A stretch of DNA of 51,142 nt from Acetobacter persici JCM 25330 (GCF_000613905.1 NZ_BAJW01000017.1:1-51142); one strand, 5' to 3'; counted from the first letter of the stretch, positions 39,419-50,120 are shown. The notes: generated by a model not told the origin, from the letters alone. Program-made: numbers and translations.

Positions 39419-39923
39419 GCGGAATTTTCCTGTCAGGAGGCGCAGCAGGCGGGAAAAGAGAAGGGAACGGTGCGGGTAAAAAACTGAGAAACGGTGCTTT
39501 CAGGGGAAAAACCGAAGTGCCAGCCTCGCTGCAGAAAGGGCGCAGGAGAGGGGGAGTAAAGCCGCATTTCTCTGTCCGGTATGTCTGTGGAATGATCCGT
39601 GACCGATATATAAAAGACCGGAGGCGTTCGCACAAAATAAAAAAAAGCACTTTAGCGTTGCCAATATCAGAGCAGCTATGTTCCAGCTTTGCGCCGCGCG
39701 GGAGCGTGAAAACACCGCTTTTCAGGATAAAGCATAAATAGCAACTTATAGTTGTAATATCTGTATTCAAATAAATACAGACAACTGTCATAAACTCTTT
39801 ATTTTGAAAGAAAAGTGATTTGCTGCGCGACTATTTAAGTGATCTGTATCAATTCAGATTTTGACGAAATACTCTAAATATCCGTTATGCGGTTTATCGA
39901 TGCGTAACTGAAGGCGTAGTGCA
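39419..39923. other. AT-rich divergent promoter region between TonB receptor and fdoG
   Basis: About 505 bases without a credible gene. The right half is strikingly AT-rich. It contains two dyads: CAACT-TAT-AGTTG at 39742-39754 and CTGTATT-CAAATA-AATACAG at 39761-39780. An FNR-like site (separate entry) lies nearer to fdoG. Promoters for both divergent genes must lie here; the two dyads could be operators for either. Confidence 0.6.
39839..39852 (+). promoter_or_regulatory. FNR/Anr-like site upstream of fdoG
   Basis: GTGAT-CTGT-ATCAA differs from the FNR consensus TTGAT-N4-ATCAA at one position and keeps the perfect core TGAT-N4-ATCA. It lies 71 bases ahead of the fdoG start, suggesting oxygen-responsive control of formate dehydrogenase. 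Confidence 0.6.
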
Positions 39924-42900
39924 ATGACTCTGGGAAGACGGCAATTTCTGAAAGCTGGCGGTACATGTGTTGCCGGGGCCAGTGCCCTTGCACTGGGTTT
40001 TGCACCGCCTAAAGCTTACGCAGGGGATTCCCGGCAGTATAAGCTGGTGCGGGCGAAGGAAACCCGCAACAACTGCACATACTGTTCGGTGGGGTGCGGT
40101 ATTCTGATGTACAGCCTTGGTGATGGCGCAAAGAACGCCAAGCCAAGCATTTTCCATATTGAAGGGGACCCGGATCATCCTGTCAGCCGTGGCTCCCTCT
40201 GCCCCAAGGGGGCGGGGCTGGTTGACTTCATCCACAGTGCCGGGCGCCTGCATTATCCGGAATATCGCGCGCCGGGGGCGAAGGAATGGAAACGGATCAG
40301 TTGGGAAGAGGCGACGGACCGCATTGCCCGCCTGCTGAAGGATGATCGTGACAAAAATTTCATCGAACGCAATGAAAAAGGCGAGCTCGTCAACCGCTGG
40401 TTGAGTTCGGGCATGCTAGCCTCTTCTGCCGCGAGTAATGAAACCGGGGTGCTGGATTTTAAATTCGCACGTGCGCTGGGAATGCTGGGGCTGGATTGTC
40501 AGGCCCGCCTGTGTCACGCGCCGACCGTTGCCGCTCTGGCGCCGTCCTTCGGGCGCGGCGCAATGACCAACAACTGGGTTGATATCAAAAACGCCAACGT
40601 TGTGCTCATTATGGGCGGCAACCCGGCGGAAGCGCATCCGGTTGGCTTTAAATGGGTGATGGAAGCCAAAATCCGTAACGGCGCCAAAGTGCTGGTGGTG
40701 GACCCCCGCTTTAACCGCAGTGCCGCGGTTGCGGATTTCTACACCCCCATCCGGGCCGGGGCGGACGCCGCGTTCATGCTGGGCGTTGTGAACTATCTGC
40801 TCACGCATGACAAAATCCAGCATGACTATGTTAAGGCCTACACCAACGCCGCTCTGATTGTGCGGGAAGACTATACGTTTGATGAAGGGCTTTTCAGCGG
40901 TTACAACGCCGAAAAGCGCACATATGACAAATCGTCCTGGACGTATGAACGGGATGAAAAAGGCTTTGCCCTTCAGGACCCTACGTTCCAGAACCCGCGT
41001 TGCGTGATCAATCTCCTGCGTAAGCATGTGGAACGCTACACGCCCGAAATGGTGACGCAGATGTGTGGCACCCCGGTAAAAGACTTCCTGTATGTGTGTG
41101 AAACGCTGGCATCCACCAGTGTGCCGGATCTGACGTCCACCTTCCTGTTCGCACTCGGCTGGACACACCATACCAGTGGCTCTCAGGTGATCCGTTCAGC
41201 GGCCATGGTGCAGTTGTTGCTGGGGAATATTGGCATGGCGGGGGGCGGCATGAACGCCCTGCGCGGGCATTCCAACATTCAGGGCTATACGGATCTTGGT
41301 CTGCTTTCCCTGCGTCTTCCGGGGTATCTCAACCTGCCGTCTGACAAACAGCAGGACATGGCGACCTACCTGAAGGAAACCACACCCGCGGCTGATCTGC
41401 CGGGACAGGTGAATTATTACCATAATACGCCAAAGTTTTTTGTCAGCATGATGAAGACCCTGTGGGGCGAGCACGCAACCTCTGACAACAACTGGGGCTT
41501 TAACTGGCTGCCAAAATGGGACCGCAGCTACGATATGCTGGCCTATTTTGACATGATGTATCAGGGCAAGGTGAACGGCTATATTGCGCAGGGGTTCAAC
41601 CCTCTGGCGGCTATGCCGGACAAGAACAAGACCATTGCGGCGCTGTCTAAACTGAAATTCCTTGTCTCTATTGATCCGCTCAGCACGGAAACGGCCTCGT
41701 TCTGGCAGAATGAGGGCCAGTTTAATGATGTGAAGACAGAAGACATTCAGACAGAAGTCTTCCGACTGCCTGCAAGCTGCTTTGCGGAAGAAAACGGCTC
41801 TATCGTCAATTCCGGGCGCTGGCTGCAATGGCACTTTGCGGGTGCGGCACCGCCGGGAGAAGCCTGGCAGGACAGCCGCGTCATCGGGACGATTTTTACC
41901 AAAATCCGTGACCTGTATAAAAAGGAAGGCGGGGTCTGCCCTGAGCCTGTCCTGAACATGCAGTGGAACTACAAAGACGCGGAAGACCCGACGCCGGAAG
42001 AAGTGGCGCGTGAGTGCAACGGATACGCGCTGGCGGATATTACGGATGATCAGGGGAAGGTTGTGGTCCCCAAAGGCCACCTCCTGCCTGACTTCTCCGT
42101 TATGAAAGATGATGGCACAACCTCCAGCTTCTGCTGGGTGTTTGCAGGCTCATGGACGGAAGCAGGCAACCAGATGGCCCGCCGCGACAATACGGATACT
42201 GGCCTAGGCAGCACGCCCGGCTGGGCATGGGCATGGCCTGCCAACCGGCGCATTCTGTATAACCGCGCCTCTATGGACCGGATGGCCGCCCGTGGGACCC
42301 TAAACGCCAGATTCTGGAATGGGATGGCAAACGCTGGGGTGCTCGGATGTGCCGGATTATCCGCCTACATCCCCGCCGGGCAGTGGGGTCAGCCCCTTTA
42401 TCATGCTGCCGGAAGGTCTGGGGCGTCTGTTTGCCTGTGGCGGCATGTCTGACGGTCCGTTCCCGGAGCAATATGAGCCGACAGAAACGCCTCTTGCCAG
42501 CAATCCGCTGCACCCGAAGGTGACGTATAACCCGACGGCGCGTGTGCTGAAGGATGATCGTGCACGGATGGGAGAACAGAAAGACTTCCCTTACGTGGCA
42601 ACGACTTATTCCATCACCGAGCTGTTCCGGCACTGGACAAAGCATTCCCGCCTGAATGCCATCGCGCAGCCGGAGCAGTTTGTTGAAATTGGGGAAAAGC
42701 TGGCCGGACGTCTGAATATTGCCGCAGGGGATAAAGTCAAAGTCTCCTCCAAGCGCGGCTATATTGAAGCCAAGGCTGTGGTAACCAAACGCCTGCGCAC
42801 CCTGAACGTGATGGGGCATGATCTCGACCAGATCGGCATCCCCTGTCACTGGGGGTTTGAAGGGGCAACCCGCAAGGGCTTCCTTGCCAATACCCTGAGC

Positions 42901-42972
42901 CCGGCGGTGGGGGATGCAAACACCCAGACGCCCGAATTCAAGGCCTTCCTTGTTAATGTTGAAAAAGCCTGA
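39924..42972 (+). CDS. fdoG: Formate dehydrogenase (FdnG/FdoG type) alpha subunit, Cys form, two frameshifts
   Basis: Molybdenum bis-MGD catalytic subunit of respiratory formate dehydrogenase. It has a twin-arginine signal (LGRRQFLKAGG), so it is exported folded. The [4Fe-4S] ligands are in CTYCSVGCGILM and SLCPKGAG. The active-site residue is Cys197 (QARLCHAPTVAAL), where E. coli has selenocysteine. Near the 3' end two bases are missing, near 42279 and in the G4 run at 42336-42339. Correcting both gives GRPWDPKRQILEWDGKRW and DVPDYPPTSPPGSG, as in E. coli. The corrected length of about 1016 residues equals that of FdnG. First gene of the fdo operon. Confidence 0.95.
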
Positions 42973-42978
42973 GGTGGA

Positions 42979-43934
42979 ATGATGGCAATGCAATCACAGG
43001 ACATCATCAGGCGGTCCGCAACAAACGGCCTGACACCGGCCCCGCAGGCGCGCGATCATCAGCAGGAAGTCGCCAAGCTGATCGACGTCTCCATTTGCAC
43101 CGGCTGCAAAGGCTGTCAGGTCGCGTGTTCAGAATGGAATGATCTGCGGGATGAAGTCGGCCATAACGTCGGTGTTTATGATAACCCGGCGGACCTGACG
43201 GCGGAAACATGGACCGTTATCCGCTTTGATGAGGTGGAAGATGAAAGCGGCAGGCTGGAATGGCTTCTGCGCAAGGAAGGCTGCATGCATTGCGAGGAGC
43301 CGGGCTGCCTGAAGGCGTGCCCCAGCCCCGGCGCGATTGTGCAGTTTGCAAACGGTATTGTGGATTTCCAGTCTGACCAGTGCATTGGTTGTGGCTACTG
43401 CATCGCTGGTTGCCCGTTTGATGTGCCGCGCATCAACAAAAAAGATAACAAGGCTTACAAATGCACCCTGTGTGCAGACCGTGTGAGCGTTGGGCAGGAG
43501 CCGGCCTGCGTTAAAACCTGCCCGACCGGCGCCATCTCTTTTGGTTCCAAGGCCGACATGAAGGATCTGGCCGCAACCCGTGTGGCCGAACTGAAAAGCC
43601 GTGGGCATGAAGGCGCTGGCCTGTATGACCCACAGGGCGTTGGCGGCACGCATGTAATGTATGTGCTGACCCACGCGGACAAGCCGGAGATGTATCATCG
43701 CCTGCCCAAAGATCCGCATATCAGCCGTTTGTGCGCGGCTGGAAAGAATGGCTGAAGCCGGTAGGGGCTATTGGCTTTATTGCTACTCTGGCCGGGGCCT
43801 TTGCGCATTACGTCGGGGTTGGCCCGAATACGGTCGATAGTCCGGAGCCTGAACTTGTCAGGCCGCCGGAAGAAAAAGAGACTGTGGAGGCATCAGAGAC
43901 GGCTCAGGGTGATCACCCGGCAGGGAGAGAATAA
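42979..43934 (+). CDS. fdoH: Formate dehydrogenase iron-sulfur (beta) subunit, one frameshift
   Basis: Electron-transfer subunit with four [4Fe-4S] clusters: [40 protein letters not shown] and CTLCADR. A single C-terminal transmembrane helix anchors it ([18 protein letters not shown]). A T is missing at 43728-43730; correction gives [15 protein letters not shown] and about 318 residues. It starts six bases after fdoG and stops two before fdoI. Confidence 0.95.
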
Positions 43935-43936
43935 CC

Positions 43937-44589
43937 ATGGACACCAAAAATCTTATCCTGCGGACAAAGTTCATAGACCGCATGTGCCACTGGACCATGG
44001 TGGCCTGCTTCTTTCTGGTCGCCATGTCCGGGCTTTCATGGTTTTTCCCCAGCCTGAGCTGGATGAACGGGGTGCTGGGCACACCGCAGCTTGCGCGGAT
44101 GCTGCACCCGTTCCTTGGCACCGTGGTGTTTGTGCTGCTGATCTGCATGTTCTTCCGCTTTGTGCATCACAACATGCCTGTCAGAACAGACGTGACGTGG
44201 TTTCGGAATATTGTGGATGTTCTGATGAACAGACACACAAAACCGCTGAAAATTGGCAAATATAACGCCGGGCAGAAAATCCTGTTCTGGTGCATCATGC
44301 TGCTGATCAGCGCTCTGTTCGCCACCGGTGTTGTAGCATGGCGGCCTTATTTTGCCGGGTATTTCCCCATTCCGGCCATTCGCCTTGCCCTGCTGGCGCA
44401 TTCTCTGGCAGGCCTTGGCTTATCCTGCTGGTCATTGGGCATATCTATATGGGTATCTGGGTGCGCGGGTCCGTTACGGGGATGCTCACAGGCTATGTTT
44501 CCCGTGCATGGGCTAAACAGCATCATGACCGCTGGTATGAAGAAGAGGTTGCACCCTCTAAGGATACTCCGGCAAAGCATCATTCATGA
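43937..44589 (+). CDS. fdoI: Formate dehydrogenase cytochrome b556 (gamma) subunit, one frameshift
   Basis: Membrane di-haem cytochrome b with four helices that passes electrons to quinone. RMCHWTMVACFFLVAMSGL holds a haem histidine, and LARMLHPFLGTVVFVLL and LLAHSLAGLG others. One T is missing at 44420-44421; correction gives GFILLVIGHIYMGIWVRG and about 217 residues. Overlaps fdhE by four bases (ATGA). Confidence 0.94.
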
Positions 44590-45566
44590 TCAAAGACCGC
44601 ACAGATATCCAGGCACTCGATAAACGGGTGCCGGGAGTTCCCGCTATTGAGCCTGTTCTGTTTCCCAAGCTGGATGCGCTTTACGCCCGGCGCTCGTCCC
44701 GGCTGGAAGAACTGGCGTTCGAGCTGGTTAAAGAGGCTGTCCAGAACGAGGCCTCTTCCGCTCCGGCGCATGAAGTCAATGCCGGGTATTTTGGGTTCCT
44801 CGCGACCCTTGTCGCGGCACAGGGCCGCATACTGGCGCACAGCCCTCTGAGCCTTACCGAAGCAGCCTTCATTCGGGCTCTGCTGCGTGGGGGCAATAAA
44901 TCGCCCGAAATCCCCTCGCAGGAGATGCTGGAAAACACGCAGTACTGGCAGAAAGCTTTTGCGACCCTTGTAGCGGATGCGGGTGATCATCTTCCGGCGG
45001 AAACGCAGGACGGCTTGCAGGCTCTGGCGGCAGAATCACCTCAGGTGCTCGCGGCGCAGGCCTATGCGCTGCTGTCCGGTCAGTATGATCAGGTTAATGC
45101 CGGGGCAGCAGTCTTTTTATGGGCCGCACTCTCTGTGTTCTGGGCGCAGGCAATCGCTTTGCTTGCACAGGACGATGCGACGCTCCATCAGCGGCGTTCC
45201 GAAGGAGGCGCGTGCCCGTGCTGTGGTGCACCTCCTTCTGGCTCACTGGTGCTGACAGGGGATCGTGAAGGGTTGCGTTATCTCCAGTGCAGCCTGTGTG
45301 AAACCCGCTGGCATAAAGTGCGGGCCACATGCAGCGTGTGTGATGAGACAGGCCATATTGATTACTGGTCCTTTGAGGACACACATGCCCCGATACAGGC
45401 CGAAACTTGTGGAGACTGCAAGAGCTACGTGAAACTCTTCCGGCTGGACCGGGACCCAGCGCTGGAAATTCTCGCGGATGATCTTGCAACCGTGGTGCTG
45501 GATGCCGCGCTGGAAGAGCAGGGCTTTATCCGGGCGGCGCTGAACCCGTTTTCCTTCCCGGCGTGA
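44586..45566 (+). CDS. fdhE: Formate dehydrogenase accessory protein FdhE
   Basis: Cytoplasmic chaperone of 326 residues needed for maturation of twin-arginine-exported formate dehydrogenases. Paired CxxC motifs form its rubredoxin-like iron sites: CPCCGAPP, CSLCETRWH, CSVCDETG and CGDCKSYVK. FDLxRDP-like LFRLDRDPALEILADDLAT is typical. Coupled to fdoI. Confidence 0.94.
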   Translation: MIKDRTDIQALDKRVPGVPAIEPVLFPKLDALYARRSSRLEELAFELVKEAVQNEASSAPAHEVNAGYFGFLATLVAAQGRILAHSPLSLTEAAFIRALLRGGNKSPEIPSQEMLENTQYWQKAFATLVADAGDHLPAETQDGLQALAAESPQVLAAQAYALLSGQYDQVNAGAAVFLWAALSVFWAQAIALLAQDDATLHQRRSEGGACPCCGAPPSGSLVLTGDREGLRYLQCSLCETRWHKVRATCSVCDETGHIDYWSFEDTHAPIQAETCGDCKSYVKLFRLDRDPALEILADDLATVVLDAALEEQGFIRAALNPFSFPA

Positions 45567-45630
45567 TATGTGCGCGGAACGCACGCGTGACGGGCAGGGG
45601 ATGCTATCAGAACAGGATTTTTTCTGAATA

Positions 45631-46851
45631 ATGCGGAACAGTTTTACGGACGTAGTGGCGTGTGACACCGCATTGGGGCTGATCGCCGCCTGTGCGGAGC
45701 ACGTCTCTGTGCCTGCTGTCAGTGTTCCGCTGGCGGAGGCCGCAGGCTGTGTTGCCGCGGAAGATATCCGCGCAGTGACCCCGCGCCCGGAAGCCGATAT
45801 TTCTGCCATGGATGGGTATGCGTTTAACCACGCGGCCATGCAGGAGGCCCCCGCGGGCCTTCCTGTTGCTGGCCAGATGGCTGCCGGGTCCTTCCCTGTT
45901 CCTCTGCCGGACGGGCAGGCACTGGGTATTCTGACGGGTGCGCGGCTTCCGGCCGGGGCGGATTGCATTATGGCTGCGGAGCGGATGTCTCTGAGCAGCA
46001 CCGGATATGTCGCGCCAGCCAAAGTGCTGGCGGATCAGGGGGCTAATATCCGCCGGGCCGGAGAAGAGTTTTCCACCGGTGCTGTTTTGCTGAGCAAAGG
46101 CACGCGTCTGGACTGGCGGCATGTCGCACTTCTGGCCTGTCAGGGTATTTCGGAGGTGCAGGTTATCCGGCCCGTGCGGGTTGCTGTGGTCTCAAACGGG
46201 GCGGAACTGGCGGCTGATGCGTCAGACGCCCGTGCGGATTCAAATTCTCCCATGCTTGCAGCCTTGCTGCGGGAGGCCGGAACTGAGGTTACGCTTTATT
46301 CCGTTCCCACAGATAACGAGGCAAAGCTCAGCGCGACACTGGCTCAGGCATGGACCGGGGTAGATATTCTGGTGACTACTGGTGGTATTTCCGTCGGGCA
46401 GACAGACCATGTTCTGGATGCGCTGCATGGTCTTGGCGCTGAAACGGTTTTTCGGGGAGTGGCCATTCGTCCCGGCAAGCCATTAACCGTCATGGCGCAG
46501 GGGCCGCGTCTGGCGTTCTGTCTGCCCGGCAATCCGGGTGCGTCCGCCATCTGTGCGCTGGTGTTTTTGTTGCCCTGTCTGCGCGCAATCATGTGGCAGC
46601 AGCCTCAGGCGGCCCTGCTGCCGGGTGTTGCGGATTTCGCTTTCACGCCGGTTGTCAGCACAACACACTTTCTGCCGGTCTCGTGCGTGCCGGGGGCGGA
46701 CGGGTTCCGTCTTTCTCTGCTGCCGACTGTCGGCGCGTCCGACATTATCGTCTTTTCCCGTGCAAATGCCTTGCTGCGTGTGGACCCGGACATGCCGGTC
46801 CAGCCCGGTCAGACACGCTGGGTTCTGCCGCTTCAGCCTAACGGGATCTGA
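45631..46851 (+). CDS. moeA: Molybdopterin molybdenumtransferase MoeA
   Basis: Inserts molybdate into adenylated molybdopterin. In its 406 residues ISAMDGYAF, GADCIMAAERM, SNGAELAADA, TTGGISVGQTDHV and IRPGKPLTVM are the expected blocks, and AFCLPGNPGASAICALVF follows. It belongs with the fdo genes, whose enzyme needs the cofactor, as does xanthine dehydrogenase. Its 3' end overlaps that of mobB by 19 bases, convergent. Confidence 0.93.
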   Translation: MRNSFTDVVACDTALGLIAACAEHVSVPAVSVPLAEAAGCVAAEDIRAVTPRPEADISAMDGYAFNHAAMQEAPAGLPVAGQMAAGSFPVPLPDGQALGILTGARLPAGADCIMAAERMSLSSTGYVAPAKVLADQGANIRRAGEEFSTGAVLLSKGTRLDWRHVALLACQGISEVQVIRPVRVAVVSNGAELAADASDARADSNSPMLAALLREAGTEVTLYSVPTDNEAKLSATLAQAWTGVDILVTTGGISVGQTDHVLDALHGLGAETVFRGVAIRPGKPLTVMAQGPRLAFCLPGNPGASAICALVFLLPCLRAIMWQQPQAALLPGVADFAFTPVVSTTHFLPVSCVPGADGFRLSLLPTVGASDIIVFSRANALLRVDPDMPVQPGQTRWVLPLQPNGI

Positions 46852-47359
46852 ACGGCGTGTTCGATAATAAAATCGGCCAGTGCATCCGTATTATTCAGGT
46901 CCAGTGCACGTAATGGGGCGGGAACGGCCTCGGGCGTATCTGTTGCGACGGCAATAATGTTGTTTTGTGTCTTGAAGAGAGGGTCTTTCCCCACGCAGGC
47001 CGGTAGATTTCAAGGCAGGCTGGCACAGTGGTATGAAAGCCTTCAATCAGGATCAGATCAACCGGGGCCATACGGGACACAAGATCCGTGAGAGTGAAAA
47101 GATTTTCCGGCTGGTGATGCTGTAAAACCCAGCGGTCCGGCGTGGCCAGCATGACTTCCGACGCGCCAGCGTCCCGATGCACAAAGGAATCTTTTCCCGG
47201 TTTGTCGATATCAATGCTGTGGTGTGTGTGTTTGATCGTGGACACCCGCAGCCCTTTTGCGCTCAGGGCAGGGAGCAGTCGTGCCACCAGATGCGTTTTG
47301 CCAGACCCGCTCCGGCCTGTAATGCCAAAAATGGCCTGATGCCGGATCGTATTGGTCAC
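46833..47359 (-). CDS. mobB: Molybdopterin-guanine dinucleotide biosynthesis protein MobB, one frameshift
   Basis: GTP-binding adaptor that assists MGD formation. The P-loop is FGITGRSGSGKTHLV; STIKHTHHSIDIDKPGKDS, FVHRDAGASEVMLA and DLILIEGFH follow. A base is missing near 46993-46997. Correction gives PAVGKDPLFKTQNNIIAVAT and a stop at 46833, so the gene is about 175 residues. I start it at the GTG at 47359, which has GGGAGAA eight bases ahead; upstream ATGs would add residues not seen in the family. Confidence 0.88.
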
Positions 47360-47520
47360 CCTGTTTCTCCCGCCTGTCTCGCCTCGCTTTACCATACGCA
47401 TCAATGCGGGGAAGGGGAGGCTGCACACATGCTGTATCAAGCATGTCATGAAAATGTGCATGGCAAGTCTGACGGATTGCGGGAGAGAGGCGCGGTGTCG
47501 TACGGGCCAGAAGCTGTATA

Positions 47521-50049
47521 ATGCCCTGTATGGATGAACAGATAAAAACCTCCCCGCCTGAACCGCGCAGCATGATCCACGTTCGTGGTGCGCGTGAGCA
47601 TAACCTCAAAAATGTCGATGTCGCGTTGCCGCGTGACAGGCTTGTGGTGTTCACCGGGGTTTCCGGGTCCGGTAAATCCTCGCTGGCGTTTGGCACGATT
47701 TATGCCGAGGCGCAGCGGCGCTATCTGGACTCTGTCTCGCCCTATGCGCGGCGTCTGTTCAACCAGATGCCGGTTCCTGCCGTGGACGCTATTGATGGCC
47801 TCCCCCCGGCGGTAGCCTTGCAGCAGCAGCGCGGCGGAAGCAGCGGGCGTTCGTCCGTCGGGAGTGTGACAACCCTCTCCAATCTGCTGCGGATGCTCTA
47901 CTCTCGCGCAGGGCATTATCCCGCTGGTCTGGCGCGGCTGGAAGCGGAATCCTTTTCCCCCAATACGCCTATGGGGGCCTGCCCCCGCTGCCACGGCATG
48001 GGGCAGATTTATGATGTGACAGAGCAGACGCTTGTGCCGGATGGCAGCCTCACCATACGCCAGCGGGCCGTGGCTGCATGGCCGACGGCATGGCAGGGGC
48101 AGAACCTGCGGGATATCCTTATTACGCGCGGCGTCAATGTTGATATCCCATGGCGTGATCTGCCGCAGAAGACCCGTGACTGGATCCTGTATACGGAAGA
48201 CACCCCAACCGAGCCGGTTTATCCCGGCCTGACCCATGCTGAGGTGCAGGAGGCAATCCGGCGGGGTGAGCCGCCAGCCTATAACGGCACGTTTACCGGC
48301 GCACGGCAGTATGTGCTGCAAACTTTCACAAAGTCCCAGAGTGCGAAAATGCGGGCTCGGGCGGCGTCTTTTATGGTCAGCGCGCCGTGTCCGGTCTGTC
48401 ATGGGCAACGCCTTAACCCGGATGCGCTGCGGGTCACGTTTGAAGGGCGTAATATTGCAGAACTTTCAGAGCTTCCGCTCAAGCATATTCAGGAGGCTTT
48501 GCGGTCTGCTCTGGCCGGACTGACGCAGCAGGATGCCACAAGTCTTGCCGCGCATGGTATTGTCGGGGCGCTGATCGAGCGGATTGATGTGCTGCTTGAT
48601 CTTGGGCTGGGCTATCTGCAACTCAGTCGCCCGGTTCAGACCCTGTCTCCCGGTGAATATCAGCGTTTACGGCTTGGCACCCAGATCCGCTCCAATCTGT
48701 TTGGTGTTGTGTATGTGCTGGATGAACCCAGTTCTGGCTTGCATCCTGTGGACACGCAGGCGCTGCTGCGGGCACTGGATGGCCTGCTCGCGGCTGGCAA
48801 TTCGCTTCTGGTGGTTGAGCATAATCCGGATGTCATTCGGCGTGCGGACTGGCTGGTAGATGTTGGGCCAGATGCCGGGGAGCGAGGCGGCCGCGTTCTC
48901 TATAGCGGGCCGCCTGAGGGGTTAAACGCTGTTCAGAACTCCCGCACACGGCCTTATCTGTTTAACCCGCCCACGCATCGGGATGCGCCTCCACGCAAGC
49001 CTGCTGGCTGGCTGGAACTGTCCGGCCTGTGCTGGAACAACCTCAATCATGTCAGCCTGTCCCTGCCGCTCGGCGTGCTGGTGTCTGTTACAGGGGTATC
49101 CGGCTCCGGGAAGTCTAGCCTTGTCGGGCAGGCACTCGTCTCGGTGGTCGCAAAAGCGCTCGGGCAGCCAGTCACAACAGACACGCAGACGGAAGATGGC
49201 ACGGATGCTCCTTTACTGGAGGCTGAACCCGGTCAGCCTGCGGGCACAGTGGTGTCTGGCCTGAGCCGGATCAAACGACTGGTGGTGATTGACCAGAAAC
49301 CCATCGGGCGCACCCCGCGCTCCAATCTGGCAACTTATACCGGGTTGTTTGATCATATCCGGCAGGCTTTCGCGGCAACGCCGGAAGCCAGAAAGAAGCG
49401 GTTTGACGCGGGCTGGTTCTCGTTCAACGTGGCCAAAGGGCGCTGCCCCAAATGTGAGGGCGTTGGGTCAGTCATGGTGGAACTGCTCTTCCTGCCGAGC
49501 GTGTATGCGCCCTGTCCGGAATGTCATGGCACGCGCTATAAACCTGAGGTGCTGGAGATAACCTTGCGCGGCAAGACCATTGCCGACGTGCTGGGGATGA
49601 GCGTTGACGAAGCGCATGACTTCTTTGCGCCCGAACCCGCGATTGCGCATGGGTTTGATACCTTACAGCAGGGCGGCTTGGGGTATCTGCGGCTTGGTCA
49701 GCCCGCAACCGAACTGTCTGGCGGGGAGGCGCAACGCATCAAGCTGGCGACAGAATTGCAGAAGCGCCGTTCCGGACACGTGCTGTATGTGCTGGATGAA
49801 CCAACAACCGGCCTGCATCCATCAGACGTGGACCGTCTGATGCGTCAGTTACAGACTCTTGTTGATCAGGATAACAGCGTGGTGCTGGCGGAGCACGATA
49901 TGCGCGTGGCGGCGGCAAGTGACTGGGTCATTGATATGGGGCCGGGAGCAGGTGAAGATGGCGGGCAGATTGTCGCGGCTGGCACACCGAAGGACGTCGC
50001 GGCCGAGCCTCAGAGCAAAACAGCGCCATTTCTGGCGCGTTACCTGTAA
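47521..50049 (+). CDS. UvrA-like ABC ATPase lacking the UvrB-binding domain
   Basis: Intact 842-residue paralogue of excinuclease subunit A. Two ABC halves have P-loops TGVSGSGKSSLAFG and TGVSGSGKSSLVGQ, and zinc modules CPRCHGMG, CPVCHGQR, CPKCEGVG and CPECHGTR. The segment after SSVGSVTTLSNLLRMLYSR passes directly to FSPNTPMGACPRC, skipping the roughly 110 residues that bind UvrB in true UvrA. The first ABC signature reads LSPGEYQRLRL in place of LSGGE; the second is normal (LSGGEAQRIKL). Such UvrA2-type proteins are linked to drug tolerance in some bacteria. Divergent from mobB. Start could also be 47530. Confidence 0.88.
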   Translation: MPCMDEQIKTSPPEPRSMIHVRGAREHNLKNVDVALPRDRLVVFTGVSGSGKSSLAFGTIYAEAQRRYLDSVSPYARRLFNQMPVPAVDAIDGLPPAVALQQQRGGSSGRSSVGSVTTLSNLLRMLYSRAGHYPAGLARLEAESFSPNTPMGACPRCHGMGQIYDVTEQTLVPDGSLTIRQRAVAAWPTAWQGQNLRDILITRGVNVDIPWRDLPQKTRDWILYTEDTPTEPVYPGLTHAEVQEAIRRGEPPAYNGTFTGARQYVLQTFTKSQSAKMRARAASFMVSAPCPVCHGQRLNPDALRVTFEGRNIAELSELPLKHIQEALRSALAGLTQQDATSLAAHGIVGALIERIDVLLDLGLGYLQLSRPVQTLSPGEYQRLRLGTQIRSNLFGVVYVLDEPSSGLHPVDTQALLRALDGLLAAGNSLLVVEHNPDVIRRADWLVDVGPDAGERGGRVLYSGPPEGLNAVQNSRTRPYLFNPPTHRDAPPRKPAGWLELSGLCWNNLNHVSLSLPLGVLVSVTGVSGSGKSSLVGQALVSVVAKALGQPVTTDTQTEDGTDAPLLEAEPGQPAGTVVSGLSRIKRLVVIDQKPIGRTPRSNLATYTGLFDHIRQAFAATPEARKKRFDAGWFSFNVAKGRCPKCEGVGSVMVELLFLPSVYAPCPECHGTRYKPEVLEITLRGKTIADVLGMSVDEAHDFFAPEPAIAHGFDTLQQGGLGYLRLGQPATELSGGEAQRIKLATELQKRRSGHVLYVLDEPTTGLHPSDVDRLMRQLQTLVDQDNSVVLAEHDMRVAAASDWVIDMGPGAGEDGGQIVAAGTPKDVAAEPQSKTAPFLARYL

Positions 50050-50120
50050 TCTGGCGCTTTCCAGATTGAGGCCTTTATGGCCGGGGGGTAGGCGGAATGC
50101 TGTAACCGCCCATTCTCCGA

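Noticed and set aside
39030..39791. A 253-codon minus-strand frame extending upstream of the second TonB receptor
   Set aside because: It overlaps the receptor's signal peptide out of frame and has no family features; the region is better read as promoter DNA.
42271..42340. Two UGA/UAG-type interruptions in fdoG as programmed recoding
   Set aside because: Both are repaired by a single base each and lie in a non-catalytic C-terminal region; the catalytic position is an ordinary Cys codon.
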